In this document: positions 31,455-42,272 of the stretch, piece by piece
Position numbering within the stretch: the stretch's first letter is position 1
Layout of the letters: each line of letters begins with the position of its first letter
Assembly (NCBI RefSeq): GCF_902635505.1
Contig: NC_045428.1
Location: 431,807,106 to 431,871,105, forward strand
From: Sarcophilus harrisii
Taxonomy: Eukaryota > Chordata > Mammalia > Dasyuromorphia > Dasyuridae
DNA length: 64,000 nt
Direction of reading: 5' to 3'
The notes under the pieces: generated by a model
Told to the model about the DNA's origin: nothing
What the model saw: the letters and a program-made list of their open reading frames with translations, nothing else
Database searches by the model: none
Position numbers and translations under genes: made by a program

Positions 31455-32010
31455 ACAAAATAAAAATGATAACATGCAAAACATTTTTCTCACTAGTAAT
31501 TATCTAGAATTCTGTGACTTTTTGTGTTAACATCTTAATAACAGTACCATAAATATTGTACACCAAATAAAATTCTTAAAACTTTTTTTTAACCTGAATT
31601 TTACTTTTTACTGTGTCAGAAGGTGGTGTAAGAAGGTTGTACTATATATGAAACTGCTATAAACTTCTCTACCTTGGCCTCCCTCTGAAATCCAAGGGAG
31701 AAGTTGTTGGGCCTTTAGTCACTGCTATCAGAAGTCAGCAAAATCTCAACATCAGATATAATACTCTGCCTTCATAACTGGTGTAGCTTTGGAGATCTTG
31801 AAGGATGCACAAGCTTAAAATAATCCATCAGTGAAGTCTGCCTCCTGCATTGTTAGAGATCCTTAAGGGAATCCTAGCCAACTGACTAGCTACAGATATT
31901 TCCTAAGGAAGTTTATTTAACACTTTTATTTATTATTAAGCTTCATTACTGACTTTGTACATTTGGATTTAGAGCCCAAAGGACTTGCACTAATAAAAGT
32001 ATATGGCAAC
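31455..32010. other. Unassigned sequence
   Basis: No recognised repeat or gene. Confidence 0.4.
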
Positions 32011-32122
32011 ATAGTAGGCACTATGTAAATTTTTATTTCCTTTCTCTCCTTCCCCTCATTCATTATATTCTATCTCCAATCTCTGTGCTGTTATAAAGGA
32101 TGTCCACCATGCCTAAAATGAA
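32011..32122. repeat. Local copy of a MIR-tail/L2 junction
   Basis: Matches about 30416-30526 at roughly 88%: the MIR end (aggcactatgtaaattttta) followed by L2 (ctcattcattatattctatc, tctgtgctgttataaagg). Because it spans the boundary between two different elements it cannot be an independent L2 or MIR insertion. Confidence 0.8.
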
Positions 32123-32552
32123 CCCATTCCACCAACCCACCCCATTATTCCCACACCCCGCTCCACACTGCACTCACTTTGGGGACATAATTACAATACA
32201 AAATTTGAGTTTTAAAGGCAAACAATGAAAACATGCAACGAATACATAGAGAACTCTTTATTCTATAACAGTTGGGTGAACAAGACTAGTGAAGCTCTGG
32301 TACAATACCAGCTGTTCCACAAACTTTTATGCATGGGGCCTCTCATTTTTAATTTATTGTACATATCTGAGAATGTGGGTAGTTGCCAATGGGAAAGTGA
32401 AAATTAGGCTAATAATAAAATCACAGGAATGCTTGAAGTTGTGAAAGTTAAATACATGAATGTTGAGGATCAACTGTAATAATTTTGATATTTTTATATA
32501 ACTTTGTATGGATCATCTCATCTGATCCTTCATAATGACTTTGTAAAGTAAT
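32123..32552. other. Unassigned sequence
   Basis: No recognised repeat or gene; a 60-codon open frame at 32225-32407 has no support. Confidence 0.4.
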
Positions 32553-32905
32553 AATAAAATGTTCATTTACATAGCACTTTAAGGTTTACAAAGCAGGATA
32601 CATATGTGTGGGAGTATGTGTATATATTCACTGAGAGGTATTTGCTTACATTGCATTTATTTTATAAATGAGGTTGTGCAAGGTTAAGAGAAAGGGACCA
32701 CACAACTATTATGTGAAACTAAAGCTGGATTTGAACTTCCATGTTTCCTGACTCCAACTCCACTGTTCTGCTATGCCTCATTATAGGCAGTGAATTATTG
32801 CTATTTTACAAATGAGGAAACTGAGGCTCAGAGATTACAAAATTTACTAAAAGACAGTAAAGCAGCAGAGGCAGGACTCTAACTCAAGTATTTTAACAAC
32901 TGTTC
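32553..32905 (-). mobile_element. MIR/THER1-type SINE followed by a second MIR piece
   Basis: 32553-32780: 'tacatagcactttaaggttt', 'tgaggttgtgcaaggttaag', 'gctggatttgaacttcc'. 32786-32905: 'ctattttacaaatgagg', 'ctgaggctcagagattac', 'gcagaggcaggactc'. Two antisense copies side by side. Confidence 0.75.
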
Positions 32906-33727
32906 TCTGGAAAGAACTATTATATTCCTATCCTGACTTATTTGTGAACCTCTATTTTTCTTAGAGATTCTTCTCCTCCCTCTTTAATTTAAGCTCACTT
33001 AGAGATCACAGAATTCAGGAATTTCCAGGCATGACCGTAGGAAGCTTTTGAAATTAAACCTTTGTTTGTTGTAGGTCATCTTCTTGCCCTGGTCCCAGAT
33101 CTGAGAGAAATTATTGCAACTTTGCATTAAATTCACACTGTGTTCCTTTTCAAATTGGGAAGAATGCTCCTAAGAAAGGCTCCTTAAGCTGTAATTTGTA
33201 CATTCTGTTGCCAAAAAGAAATTGCAGGAAGACAGCTTGCCTCCTACGCCTTTAGCTTACTTGCAAATAAAAGTTTATGCTCTGTGAGCAAATTGGTTTT
33301 CTGCAGCAATGGTGAGAATCTGCTGAGGTAAATCTTACAAGTGAGAGAGGGCATTCATACTTCACTTGGCATTTCAAGTCAAACCTACTGAATTTTTTAT
33401 GAGCACCACACATCAACAGAATGAGCAAACCTTCCTTTCAAGTCAATCCTTTTCTCTCCTCATTATGTTCGGTTTATCTCATCTTACACTTATATTAAAG
33501 CAACATGGTCCTTTAGGCCTTTTTTACATCTCTGAATTTAAGGCTGTCATTACCTAGCAACCTCAGCAACCAGAGAAGCACTACCCTGGTGAACAGAGCA
33601 CGAGCTTTCTGCCCAGGACACAGCCACTTGCCAGTGGCTAGGAATCTCCTTTGACATTAATCTGTCTGTGACTTAACCCCAGGTTACAATGTAACTTTTA
33701 CTGTTTTCTAATTAAAGACTTCCAGTC
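32906..33727. other. Unassigned sequence
   Basis: About 0.8 kb without recognised repeats; a reasonable place to look for conserved non-coding sequence by alignment. No exon can be argued. Confidence 0.45.
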
Positions 33728-34143
33728 CAACAACAAAGCGGTCCCTCTGGCCTGGAATGCTCTCCCTTTTCACTGCCACCTCTTAGAAAATATATCTTCC
33801 TTCAAGACACATTGCAAATGTCACCTTCTGCAGAAAGCCTCATTCCCACAGCTTCTAGTTCCCCTCAAAGGTTACCTTCCATGTACTCCATATGCAACTG
33901 CATGATCAAAGAAAATGATCATTGTAAAATGCTTAGCACAGTACTTGACACATATTAGGATCTTAATAAATTATTATTCTCCCTCTTCATCCTTAACTAT
34001 ACCTATTTACATACCTGTAGTTTGCTCCATTAAAATATAAGCTCCTTGAGAGCAAAGTATTTTTGTTTTTTCCTTGTATCCACTTAGCACAGTGCTTCCA
34101 AATACTAAGTGCTTAAGAAATGTTTATTGATGTATTGATTGTT
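33728..34143 (+). mobile_element. L2 3' end with a MIR tail fragment inside
   Basis: 'cctctggcctggaatgctc', 'tccttcaagacacattgc', 'gcagaaagcctcattccc', 'atataagctccttgagagc', 'ccacttagcacagtgcttcc', 'gaaatgtttattgatg'. At 33915-33985 a MIR tail (aaatgcttagcacagtacttg) interrupts it. Confidence 0.78.
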
Positions 34144-34825
34144 TAGATCCCACTGTGTAAAAGGGTTTTAAGCTTGGGGAATGACTTGTGCAGAAGCACA
34201 GAGACAGGAGATAGATAGTATGTCAGAAGATCACAGAAAGTAAGTACCAAAGCAAAAGAAGAACTCAGATCCTTGACTCAGAGAACTCAGATCCAATATT
34301 TTCTTTCAACTTAATCAACAAGTCATCATTCATACTTTGTTGGAATACTTCTAAAATTCACTTCTTCTTGAGGCAACCAGGATAGCTCTGATGGGATTTT
34401 TTTTTTTCTTTGATCACTCTGTAAGACTTTTCCAACATTCATGGCAAGGCAATATATTGCTATTCTCCAGATCCTTCTTTCCTTCCTGACCAAAGAAATG
34501 TGAAATAATACAAGCATACTGGATTTCCCTAAATACTTTATGGATCTCCATAGGGAATTATTACATGAGTAGTCCAAGACCTTATACTCTTCTGGACTCA
34601 AGGTATCATTAATGAAGCCATATCCTTTCCTCAGTCAGTCATAGATAGTACCAGGTATCCTCTGTACCACTCCAAATGTTACTTAATGATCACGGGAGAT
34701 ACTCTGACTTTGTGATTGTTATGGTTGTTGTTATAGATTGGTCCTGTGATTTCATTGGTATAGGGTAACTATATAGGAAACTTCCTTTACCAATGCAGAT
34801 ATGCACTTCTCTGAAACAAGAAAAC
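34144..34825. other. Unassigned sequence
   Basis: No recognised repeat. The minus-strand 91-codon frame at 34326-34601 has no similarity I can recognise. Confidence 0.4.
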
Positions 34826-34848
34826 AAATTTATACTAAGTGCTAGTCA

Positions 34849-35074
34849 GGCAGCTACATGGAAAAGTGTATAGAGCAAAGGGCCTAGAGTAAAAATAGAC
34901 TTAAATTCAAATCCAGCCTCAAATACTTACTAGATGTGTGATCTTAGGCAAGTTGCTTAATGCTGTTTGCCTCAGATACTCACTGGAGAAGGAAATGGCA
35001 AAACACTACAATTTTTGCTAAGAAAACTCCAAATAGGATCACAAAAAGTTGGACATGACTGAAATGACTAAAAA
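34849..35074 (+). mobile_element. Mar1-type SINE with 15-bp target-site duplication
   Basis: Head 'ggcagctacatgg', CORE 'ttactagatgtgtgatc', 'gagaaggaaatggcaaaac', RTE-like end 'gttggacatgactgaaatg'. The direct repeat 'actaagtgctagtca' lies at 34834-34848 and, with one extra a, at 35075-35090. Confidence 0.93.
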
Positions 35075-35145
35075 ACTAAAGTGCTAGTCATTGTGCTAAA
35101 TGCTTTACAAATATTATTCTATTTAATCCTCAAAATAACCTTGTT

Positions 35146-35298
35146 TAGGAAAGCTGGATGGTGCAGTAGATAGAGCACCAATCCAGAAATCAGGAGGACC
35201 TGAGTTCAAATATAGATTCAGATACTTAAAACTTACTACCTGTGAGATGCTTGGCAAGTCATTTAACCCCACTTGCCTCAAACAACTAAATTACAACA
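35146..35298 (+). mobile_element. WSINE1-like short SINE
   Basis: 'gctggatggtgcagtagatag', 'cctgagttcaaatatagattc', 'ggcaagtcatttaacccc', 'cttgcctcaaac'. A 'tgttta' word flanks both sides, a weak target duplication. Confidence 0.82.
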
Positions 35299-35705
35299 AT
35301 TCTGTTTAAAGGTGATTATTATCCCCATTTTACATTTGAAGAAAGTGAGGCAGACCTAGGCTAAGTAACTTGCCAGGAGTTGCACAGCTAGTAATATCTG
35401 AAGTCTTCTTGATTTAGGTCCACTGTGCTTCCTAATTGCTTCTAACATAGAATCTTAGAAAGTTGCCTAGATAAGGTAAGTTACTTTTCCAGGGTCATAT
35501 AAGTAGTCCATGTCAAAGGCAAAAATTTAATCCATGTCTTCTATATTTCCAAGCTAAATTTCTATCTACTTTGGCATTTTGCTTCCCTTATTATAGCCCA
35601 TGATCAATATTATCACTTTCAGTCAGAAGCAAATTGTGTCTCTTTTCTCTCTGAAACAATATATTTTCAATAGTACATTATTTTTGCTATTGTTTATCCT
35701 TTGAT

Positions 35706-35864
35706 TTCTTTGGGGGGAGAGGGGTGATTGCAAAGCAATTGGGGTTAAGTGACTTGCCTAGGGTCACACAACTAATAAGTGTTGAGTATCTGAGGCCAAA
35801 TTTGATCCCAGGTCCTCCAGACTCCAGAGCTGGTATTCTATCCATTGCCCCACCTAGTTTTCCC
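35706..35864 (-). mobile_element. WSINE1-like short SINE
   Basis: Reverse copy: 'gcaattggggttaagtgac', 'gtcacacaactaataagtg', 'ttgatcccaggtcctcc' and head 'ccattgccccacctag'. The 67-codon frame at 35724-35927 is a by-product. Confidence 0.85.
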
Positions 35865-35871
35865 CATATTC

Positions 35872-36310
35872 TTTGCTTTTCAAGAGAACTAATGACATCA
35901 TGGGATGATATCTTGATTAGCTCATGAATTGGATTTAAGTGAAGTAGAATTGCACTAAGTTGTCAGCTTCACTCTCCCACTCTCCCAGAATCATTAAAGC
36001 CCAATGGCAAGATCAAAGTCAAGATGACTGGCAGTGGCCTGGAACACAGTGGACAATTTTGGCATCTTTCATGTCTGACCAGGCTCTACGCACTCCACAA
36101 TGCCTTCTTTAGCCACTTTCATGGCCATTGGAACAAGTTGTTCACATCTGCCCATTCCATCAGGAAAATTTTCACATATTTAAGGTAGACATCCACATGT
36201 CTTAATGATGGATTTGGTTAACCTTCACCAGTTTAACCTGTCTACCAAGAAAGCCACATGGCTTCTTGGAACCACAGGTGAAAACTGGGTGATAGGTCCT
36301 AATCATCCCT
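35872..36310 (-). mobile_element. Family X repeat, long form
   Basis: Reverse copy: 'aatgacatcatgggatgat', 'tgaattggatttaagtgaag', 'gatgactggcagtggcctgg', then a section shared only with 61105-61620 ('tgaccaggctctacgc', 'acaatgcc', 'ccatggcc-like', 'cctggacacccc'). The long form is about 440-510 bp. Confidence 0.65.
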
Positions 36311-36484
36311 GGACACCCCATACAATGCAACAGCAAGACTGTCACAAATATCATTGAGAGATTTTCAATGAATGTTTTTGGACTTGAGTCAATTCCATCA
36401 TATTTATACCCAAACCTTAATCTGTTTGACCTCTCAACCACCATGTCCTATGTAGCCATAAATTTTAGCCATACATTGTTTAGA

Positions 36485-36672
36485 AACACTAATAACATAT
36501 TCATATAACATTTTGAGGTTTGCAAAAGTACTTTACACATATTAGCTCAAGATCTCACAATCCAGGGAAGTGATTCTATTATTATCTCCATTTTATAGAT
36601 GAGAAAACTAAGAATTGCCAGAATCACACACTACTAAGTGTCTGAGACTCCAAGCCAGACAATCTATTTTGC
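36485..36672 (-). mobile_element. MIR/THER1-type SINE
   Basis: 'acattttgaggtttgcaaaag', 'ctattattatctccatttta', 'gatgagaaaactaagaattg', 'cactactaagtgtctgag'. Confidence 0.78.
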
Positions 36673-38057
36673 CAAATAATATGAAAAATATTCATCAAGT
36701 TCTATAGTTAAAGGAATTGTAAGAATGGCTGAACTTAAATGGGCTATTGACTGTCCTACTTTAGCTATAATTTTTACTGGTATTCTTCCCACCTCACATA
36801 GGTGGAACCCATGAGGACATTTTTGAAAAAGAAAGTTTCCATTTAAATCTTCTGAGGGTCTGAAAAGTCAATTTTACTTACCTCCTTTGCCCCACTTTGC
36901 TTCACATAATTGAGTTGAGTTCAAGAAAAGGCAAATTTCCCTGATAAAAGTCAGAGCAGCAGAGAAGGGAGCATTTTTTGATTTAAAAAAAATTCTTTTG
37001 ATTTTCAAAAGCAGTGGCTATAGTTAATGGCATCTAAGTACTGGGATGTGCACCCTGGGAGTCAGGATGGAAAGGGGTTATAAGAAGACCTTTTTTTTTT
37101 TCATTTATTTTATTCAATAAAAAGAAAATAATTTTTAAAAAATAAAGAGCCTAGAAAAGAAATACTCCAGATGCTTCCAAGTACCCTAGGATGAACTCAG
37201 CAATGTGAATCAGGCTGTGATTGAGGGGGAGACAAGAAAGTGTGGGTGGTGGAGGAACACTGGAACGCACACAGAGATAACAATAACCAGGGTTATAATA
37301 TCACCATTTGTCAAAAGCCAAACAGCATGTCAAGGAGGTGAAAGAAAAAATGAAACAATATGCAACAAAATGTATGTCCAAAGTAAAATGAGCCTGCCGA
37401 GGGTTGAAAGGGCAGTGAAGAGAGAGAAGAGCCCAAGCAAAATTAAAACCAAGACTCCAGCGGAAATACTGACTACTCCTGGGTCATCCTGTCTAGACCT
37501 AGTTGATTCAATTTGGATTTATGGTGATGAAAGAGATATTCAAGCTTGTTTCTCAAGACCACAAAAGTTATTCAAAAAGCAAATTATAAAGGAAGTTACC
37601 AACACATTATATAGAACACAGTTATAACCTATTTATGACTCAGTCTACCCTTAGTTAACAATCACTGTTTCTTCAACATATCAAAGTGTGACTCAATTTT
37701 TTAACATGAAAAAATTTCTGCGCCAAAAATTCACCATTAACTTGATGACATTTGGGGAAGGAATGTTTTTAGTCAACAAAGCAATTCTGTATGAAGTAGA
37801 CCCTATGTTTTACTTGACTAGGAAGTTTTTTATTCTGTTAGAAAATTAAATCATTACTTATCAACTTGACATTTTTGGTCCTTACAAAGTGAGCCCAATC
37901 TATATTTCCATCAATCAGACTAGCTATTCCCTAATACCCATCATATACCTCCATGTTTTACTGATTTTATGTCATTGCTCATGCAATTATCTGTGTCTGT
38001 TTACCATTTCCCCTTTCATTCAATTTGTTGAAGTCCTAATCGTTCTTCAAAATGCAC
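36673..38057. other. 1.4 kb unassigned, contains a 140-codon open frame
   Basis: No repeat recognised. It holds A/T runs near 37091-37145 and the open frame at 37205-37627, listed separately. Confidence 0.45.
37205..37627 (+). other. 140-codon open reading frame of unknown status
   Basis: Begins MNQAVIEGETRKCGWW and ends NTLYRTQL. It is lysine-rich in the middle (VERAVKREKSPSKIKTKT). It does not fall in a repeat I recognise, unlike most other open frames here. I see no domain, signal peptide or membrane segment. There is no clear promoter, Kozak context or splice structure. An open frame of this length can arise by chance in 64 kb, so it is probably not a gene. Confidence 0.2.
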
Positions 38058-38440
38058 CTCCTCAAGTCAGAATCAGAAAGTTGGGGGTAATCTCAGTGAC
38101 AATCTTGTCTAACTCACTCTTCAACAAGTTATCCTTTTACAACAGCCCCCCAAATTAGTCATCCAATATTTGCATAAAGTGAGGGGGAAATCCTCTTCTC
38201 AGTGCTTCCAGCTGGGCATTCCATTTTTAATAAATAGCTCTAATTGTTAGGAAGCTTTTTTCCTTATAGTGGAAAGGATTTGGATTGACCAATGGAAGGA
38301 TTGACCAATGAAGACTTGGTCTTTAGAGCATATTCTGATTCATCCTTTCTGGTAGATCATATGGAACCTGCAAAATAGTTTCTAACTACTTCTGATCAAA
38401 CATATAAAGGTTTGATGAGACTTCTTCCAACCATGAATAT
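38058..38440 (-). mobile_element. L3/CR1 LINE 3' UTR
   Basis: 'aagtgagggggaaatcc', 'gctgggcattccattttta', 'agctctaattgttaggaag', 'tttttccttatagtgg' are landmarks of the reverse strand of the mammalian L3/CR1 3' UTR. A MIR3-like head piece may adjoin at 38058-38100. Confidence 0.65.
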
Positions 38441-38711
38441 TGAGGGGCTGATGCTGTGGAGTGAGGAGCAATTCTGCTTGACTGAGAAACAAGCAGGATT
38501 AATTACACAGAAGAAGATGAGCTAGAACTGAATGACTTATAAAAAATTTGAATAGAAGATCTTTTCTCTTTTTTAGATATTTTTGGGTAAGAGAGATTGT
38601 GTGTCACCAAATGGGTGAAAGGCAGTAAGTCTTATCTCTTATCCAACTTCCAAGTATCCAAGAATGTATAGTGTTTCTGCTTTTTTGGAAACTTTTATGT
38701 TTATTCTTCAC

Positions 38712-38940
38712 TGCTGTGTGTTCTTCATTCTCAAAGATAGCTATGACATCAGAAAGGTGATGTCCTAACTTGCAAGTAAATTGAATTTAAGGGAGGGAGG
38801 GCCGTGCAAAGTCACCTCCGGAGCCATCTGGGTCCAATACCTAGATATAGGTCAGGATGACTGGAGATGGCCTAAGATGCAGTGGGACATTTTGGCCTTT
38901 TTAAGCTAATAGGTCTTAATTTGACTTAGGCAACTGCCCA
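38712..38940 (-). mobile_element. Family X repeat
   Basis: 'gttcttcattctcaaagatag', 'tgcaagtaaattgaatttaag', 'ggagggagggccgtgc', 'gagccatctgggtcc', 'tagatataggtcaggatgac', 'gcctaagatgcagtggg'. It is the clean reverse of 8690-8953. Confidence 0.75.
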
Positions 38941-38947
38941 TTTATTG

Positions 38948-39215
38948 ATATGGCTAGGATAGTTAGGTGACAGAGTGGTTAGAATGTCAGACCTGGAGTC
39001 AGGAAAATTCATCTTTCTAAGCTTAAATCCAGTGTCAGACAATTATTAGCAATGTGGTCCAAGACAAGTCACTTATCCTATTTGTCTCAGTTTCTTCATC
39101 AGTAAAATAAGTTGGAGAAGGAAATGGAAAACTACTCCAGTATCTCTACCAAGAAAATCCCAAATGAGGTCACAAAAAATTAGACAGAACTATAAAAACT
39201 CAACAAATCACAAAA
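38948..39215 (+). mobile_element. Mar1-type SINE, copy 1 of a pair sharing an unusual tail
   Basis: 'ggtgacagagtggttag', 'acctggagtcaggaaaattc', 'gtttcttcatcagtaaaa', 'gttggagaaggaaatgg', 'aaatgaggtcacaaaaaa'. Ends in 'actcaacaaatcacaaaat', also found at the end of 39672-39940. Confidence 0.85.
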
Positions 39216-39671
39216 TCAGCAGTGGCTGAAATGGCAGAGAAGGATTAAGAGCTGTAAGAGGAGTATTTAACATCTATTAATGGCTACTTCCCAAAAGTTC
39301 TGTAACCTGATGATAGTGAATGCATATCTGAAGATAGAATGACCAGATTATGACCTTCTGGGTTTCTAAAGATAGGAAGAGATAGCAAACATCCCTTCAG
39401 CAAAGTGACAGAGACCACTAGTGCCAACAGCATAAAGAGAATTCTGGGGAGGAGCCAGATTTAAGGAGTAATCAATCAGTTTCATCAAACCAGCCATGAA
39501 CTGACCCTTCAGTCCAGATACCATGTCCTACAAGGAGATTGTTCATCAAACATGAAGGGAGAAACTTGTCAATAAGGAACTCCTCACCCAGAAAAAAAAA
39601 AAAAAAAAACTTTTAGGGAGCTCCAAGAAAGGAATAAAAAATCCACAGGTCAGGAGCTGTGAAATTCAGTG
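39216..39671. other. Unassigned, A run at 39592-39609
   Basis: No repeat recognised. The A run might be the tail of an unrecognised retroposed piece. Confidence 0.4.
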
Positions 39672-39940
39672 ATAAGATTAGGGCATGTAGTGGATAGAGT
39701 GTCAGGCCTGGAATCAGAAGACTCATCATTCTGAGTTTAAATCTGGCCTCAGACTATTTCTAGCACTGTGACTCATAGCAAGTCACTTATTCCTGTTTGC
39801 CTCAATTTCCTCATCTGTAAAATGAGCTGGAGAAGGAAACAAAAAATACTCTAGTATCTCTGCCCAAAAAAATTCCAAATGGAATCATAAAGAGTTGGAC
39901 AGGACTGAAAAGACTCAACAAATCACAAAATTAATTGTGG
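39672..39940 (+). mobile_element. Mar1-type SINE, copy 2 of the pair
   Basis: 'gcatgtagtggatagagtg', 'ggcctggaatcagaag', 'catctgtaaaatgagctgg', 'gagttggacaggactg', and the same tail 'actcaacaaatcacaaaat' as copy 1. Confidence 0.87.
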
Positions 39941-40324
39941 CTAATATGCTTACTACTTATGCACCTCAGTACCTTTAATTTTGGGTCCACTCCTCCTTCT
40001 CATCCTTCACCAGGGACTATTCTGAGCACAAGGAAGAATATACTCCTGATTTTCTATTTTTTTTTTTTTTTTACTTACTCAGTATATTTCTTTTTGTAAA
40101 AGGTAATTAGGCAAGCTTTTTGATTGGCATAGGGGGAGTACATTGGATGAAATTAATAAGCATTAATGAAAAATGTCAAATTTTTCAGAGTTACCCCTAA
40201 GATCCTAAGGCAAGGACTAGTCAGCCACTCTCTGGGAATCCAACTGTCAGAGGAGTTGGGGCTACATTTATATTGAATCTGTATCTTCTACTTTGCAACT
40301 TCAAATATGTGACTTTTAGCCCTG

Positions 40325-40715
40325 CCCTAACAGAATAACTCTAATCCTTTGATAACCCTTCAATGTGAAGATAGCTATCTTCAAAGATAAGCAAAGAATG
40401 CAGCTAATTATTCTCTTCTCCAGGCTAAAAATTCCTTGTTTCTTCATCTACACATGGAATGATCTTGGGTCTCCTTACCACCTTAGTCTTGCTCTTCCAG
40501 ATATATTTCAAGTTGTCAATATTTTTCCTAAAATATGGTACACAACAAAACAGTTTCTCATCAACAGCCCTGTAGGGGTAAATAGTATGGCTATCACATT
40601 GCTTCCTTTGACATTATATATCTATTAATGATGCCTAAGATCTTGTTAACTTTGTAGGTTTCCCCGTCATACTCAAATCATAATGAGTTTGTGGATCACA
40701 AAACTCTCTCAAGCT
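40325..40715 (-). mobile_element. L3/CR1 LINE 3' UTR, next section
   Basis: 'gtgaagatagctatcttc', 'tctcttctccaggctaaaa', 'caagttgtcaatatttttcc', 'tatggctatcacattgc', 'ctattaatgatgcctaag'. It takes up the L3/CR1 reverse strand roughly where 38058-38440 stops. Confidence 0.72.
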
Positions 40716-40747
40716 TACATTTTTAGGGGAAAATGATATCTTTGGGG

Positions 40748-41410
40748 ATATGATTTGTTTTTTTTTTTTAATTTTACTTTTATTTTCATTTCCAAATTCT
40801 CTCTCTTACTCTATACTCTTCCTCAACCATTAAGAAAGCAAGAAATACAATATCCATTATACATATGGAATTGTACAAAACAGTTCTATATATAGTCATG
40901 TTTCAGGAGGGGAAAATGCAATTAAATAAAGAAAAAAAAAGAATAAGCTTCAATCTGCTGGATCCATTAATTCTCCATCTGGAAGCAAATAATATTTTTC
41001 ATCATAAGTGCTTTAGAATTATGATAGGTATGGCAGATCATTGGTTTGATCAAATTCATAGTTGATTTTCTTTACAATACTGTTGTTACTATGTACATTG
41101 TCCTTCTGGTTCTGCTCACTTTATTTTGCATCAGTTAACACAAATCTTCCCAGGGTTTTTGAAACTACCACATTCATCATTTCTAACAAAAAAATAGTGT
41201 TCTATCACATTGATATATGATAATTTATTCAGTCCTTTCCCAATTGATGGGCATCCCCTTTGTTTTCAATTCTTTGCCACCAGAAAAAAAAAAGCTATTA
41301 TATTATTGTATGTAGTAGTCATTTTCCTTTTTCTTTGATCTCTTTAGAATATTGACCTTTTAATGGTTCTGTCTAGTCAAAAGGTAAGCACAGTTTTATA
41401 GTCTTGCTTT
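40748..41410 (-). mobile_element. Old L1 LINE 3' part
   Basis: T-rich tail, 'ttccaaattctctctctt', 'ccttctggttctgctcac', 'tttgcatcagttaacac', 'tcccaattgatgggcatcccc' (complement of the GCPSIG codons) and the C-terminal ORF2 end. Strongly decayed. Confidence 0.78.
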
Positions 41411-41489
41411 GAAATAAGAAATATTGTCACACTTTTCCTATTTTCTACTTGTTCTGTTTTTTTAAGTGACTAAAACTTCACATTTGTCC

Positions 41490-41710
41490 CAATTTCAAGT
41501 GCCAGCTCTTCCATAAAGCTTTTCTTATTCTCTTAAAGCAAATGCAGTTTTTCTCTAATTCTCCTGTGGAGTCTCATGACATTTATCACTTTTTTTTTCT
41601 AAATATTCTATTTTTTTCTTAACATCCTCAAAAGACTACCAATTTACTTATTTCTTTGTTCTTCCTAGCATCTAGCACAATTCCTTCTACAGAATCAATT
41701 CATTGAATCA
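41490..41710 (+). mobile_element. L2 3' UTR fragment
   Basis: 'caagtgccagctcttccataa', 'tctttgttcttcctagc', 'atctagcacaattcc' follow the sense L2 end. Confidence 0.5.
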
Positions 41711-42044
41711 AATAATGTGTATATAAAAAAAAAAAGTAATCATTTATTAGGTAATAATAAAAATTTCCTAAAAACAATTTGTCAATTTATCTTTCAAACA
41801 ATTCTCACAATTGAAAGTCAGAATTAATGTGCGAAAGCTGAATAAAGTACAAAAAATGGATTATCAGAAACATGGTAAGATCACTCCATTAGAGGCTTGC
41901 CATGAATCTCTATATCTAAGAAGGACTAAACACTGGATGTTTTTCCATACACAGTAAAATACTAACTTGGGGAATCTAGAGAAGGGATTTCTATATCTAT
42001 GTCTTAGAATTTCCCTGGTAGCCTACAATTTTTGCTACAAATAG
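41711..42044. other. Unassigned sequence
   Basis: No repeat or gene recognised. Confidence 0.4.
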
Positions 42045-42093
42045 TGGTTAGCATTTATATTGTATTATGAGGTTTACAAAGCCCTTTACACAG
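42045..42093 (-). mobile_element. MIR tail fragment
   Basis: 'tggttagcatttatattg' and 'gaggtttacaaagcccttta'. Confidence 0.55.
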
Positions 42094-42130
42094 AGTAGAG
42101 AGCTGGGGAGGTATATTAAGAATGATGGTA

Positions 42131-42272
42131 TATATTTAATTGTTTGCTGTCTTGGGGAAGAGGAAGGGAAGGCAAGAGGAAGAAAATCTGAAGCACAAAG
42201 TTTTGCAAAGGTGAATGATGAAAACAATCTTTGCAAGTATTTGGAAAAATAAAATACTATTTAAATAATTTT
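42131..42272 (+). mobile_element. Very short L1 3' end with 15-bp target-site duplication
   Basis: 142 bp of L1 3' UTR ('ttgctgtcttggggaag', 'agcacaaagttttgcaaagg', 'tatttggaaaaataaaat'). 'ttaagaatgatggta' at 42116-42130 repeats as 'ttaagaatggtggta' at 42273-42287, one mismatch. Confidence 0.88.

Larger units (their letters stand above)
34826..35445 (-). mobile_element. MIR/THER1-type SINE carrying two later SINEs
   Basis: Three MIR pieces in order: 34826-34848, 35091-35145 (ctaaatgctttacaaatatt, cctcaaaataacctt) and 35299-35445 (attatccccattttac, gttgcacagctagtaat). Guests are the Mar1 SINE 34849-35074 and the WSINE1-like SINE 35146-35298. Confidence 0.85.

Noticed and set aside
32906-33727. 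Possible host exon in a repeat-free stretch
   Set aside because: No long open frame with splice-site context and no recognisable protein segment; only cross-species alignment could reopen this.
39592-39609. A run that might mark a processed pseudogene
   Set aside because: No upstream sequence resembles a known messenger RNA and no flanking target duplication was found; the same holds for 27476-27502.
21605-40265. Weak similarity between 21605-21680 and 40185-40265
   Set aside because: Roughly 60% over 80 bases by eye; without an alignment score it could be chance or two remote LTR pieces.
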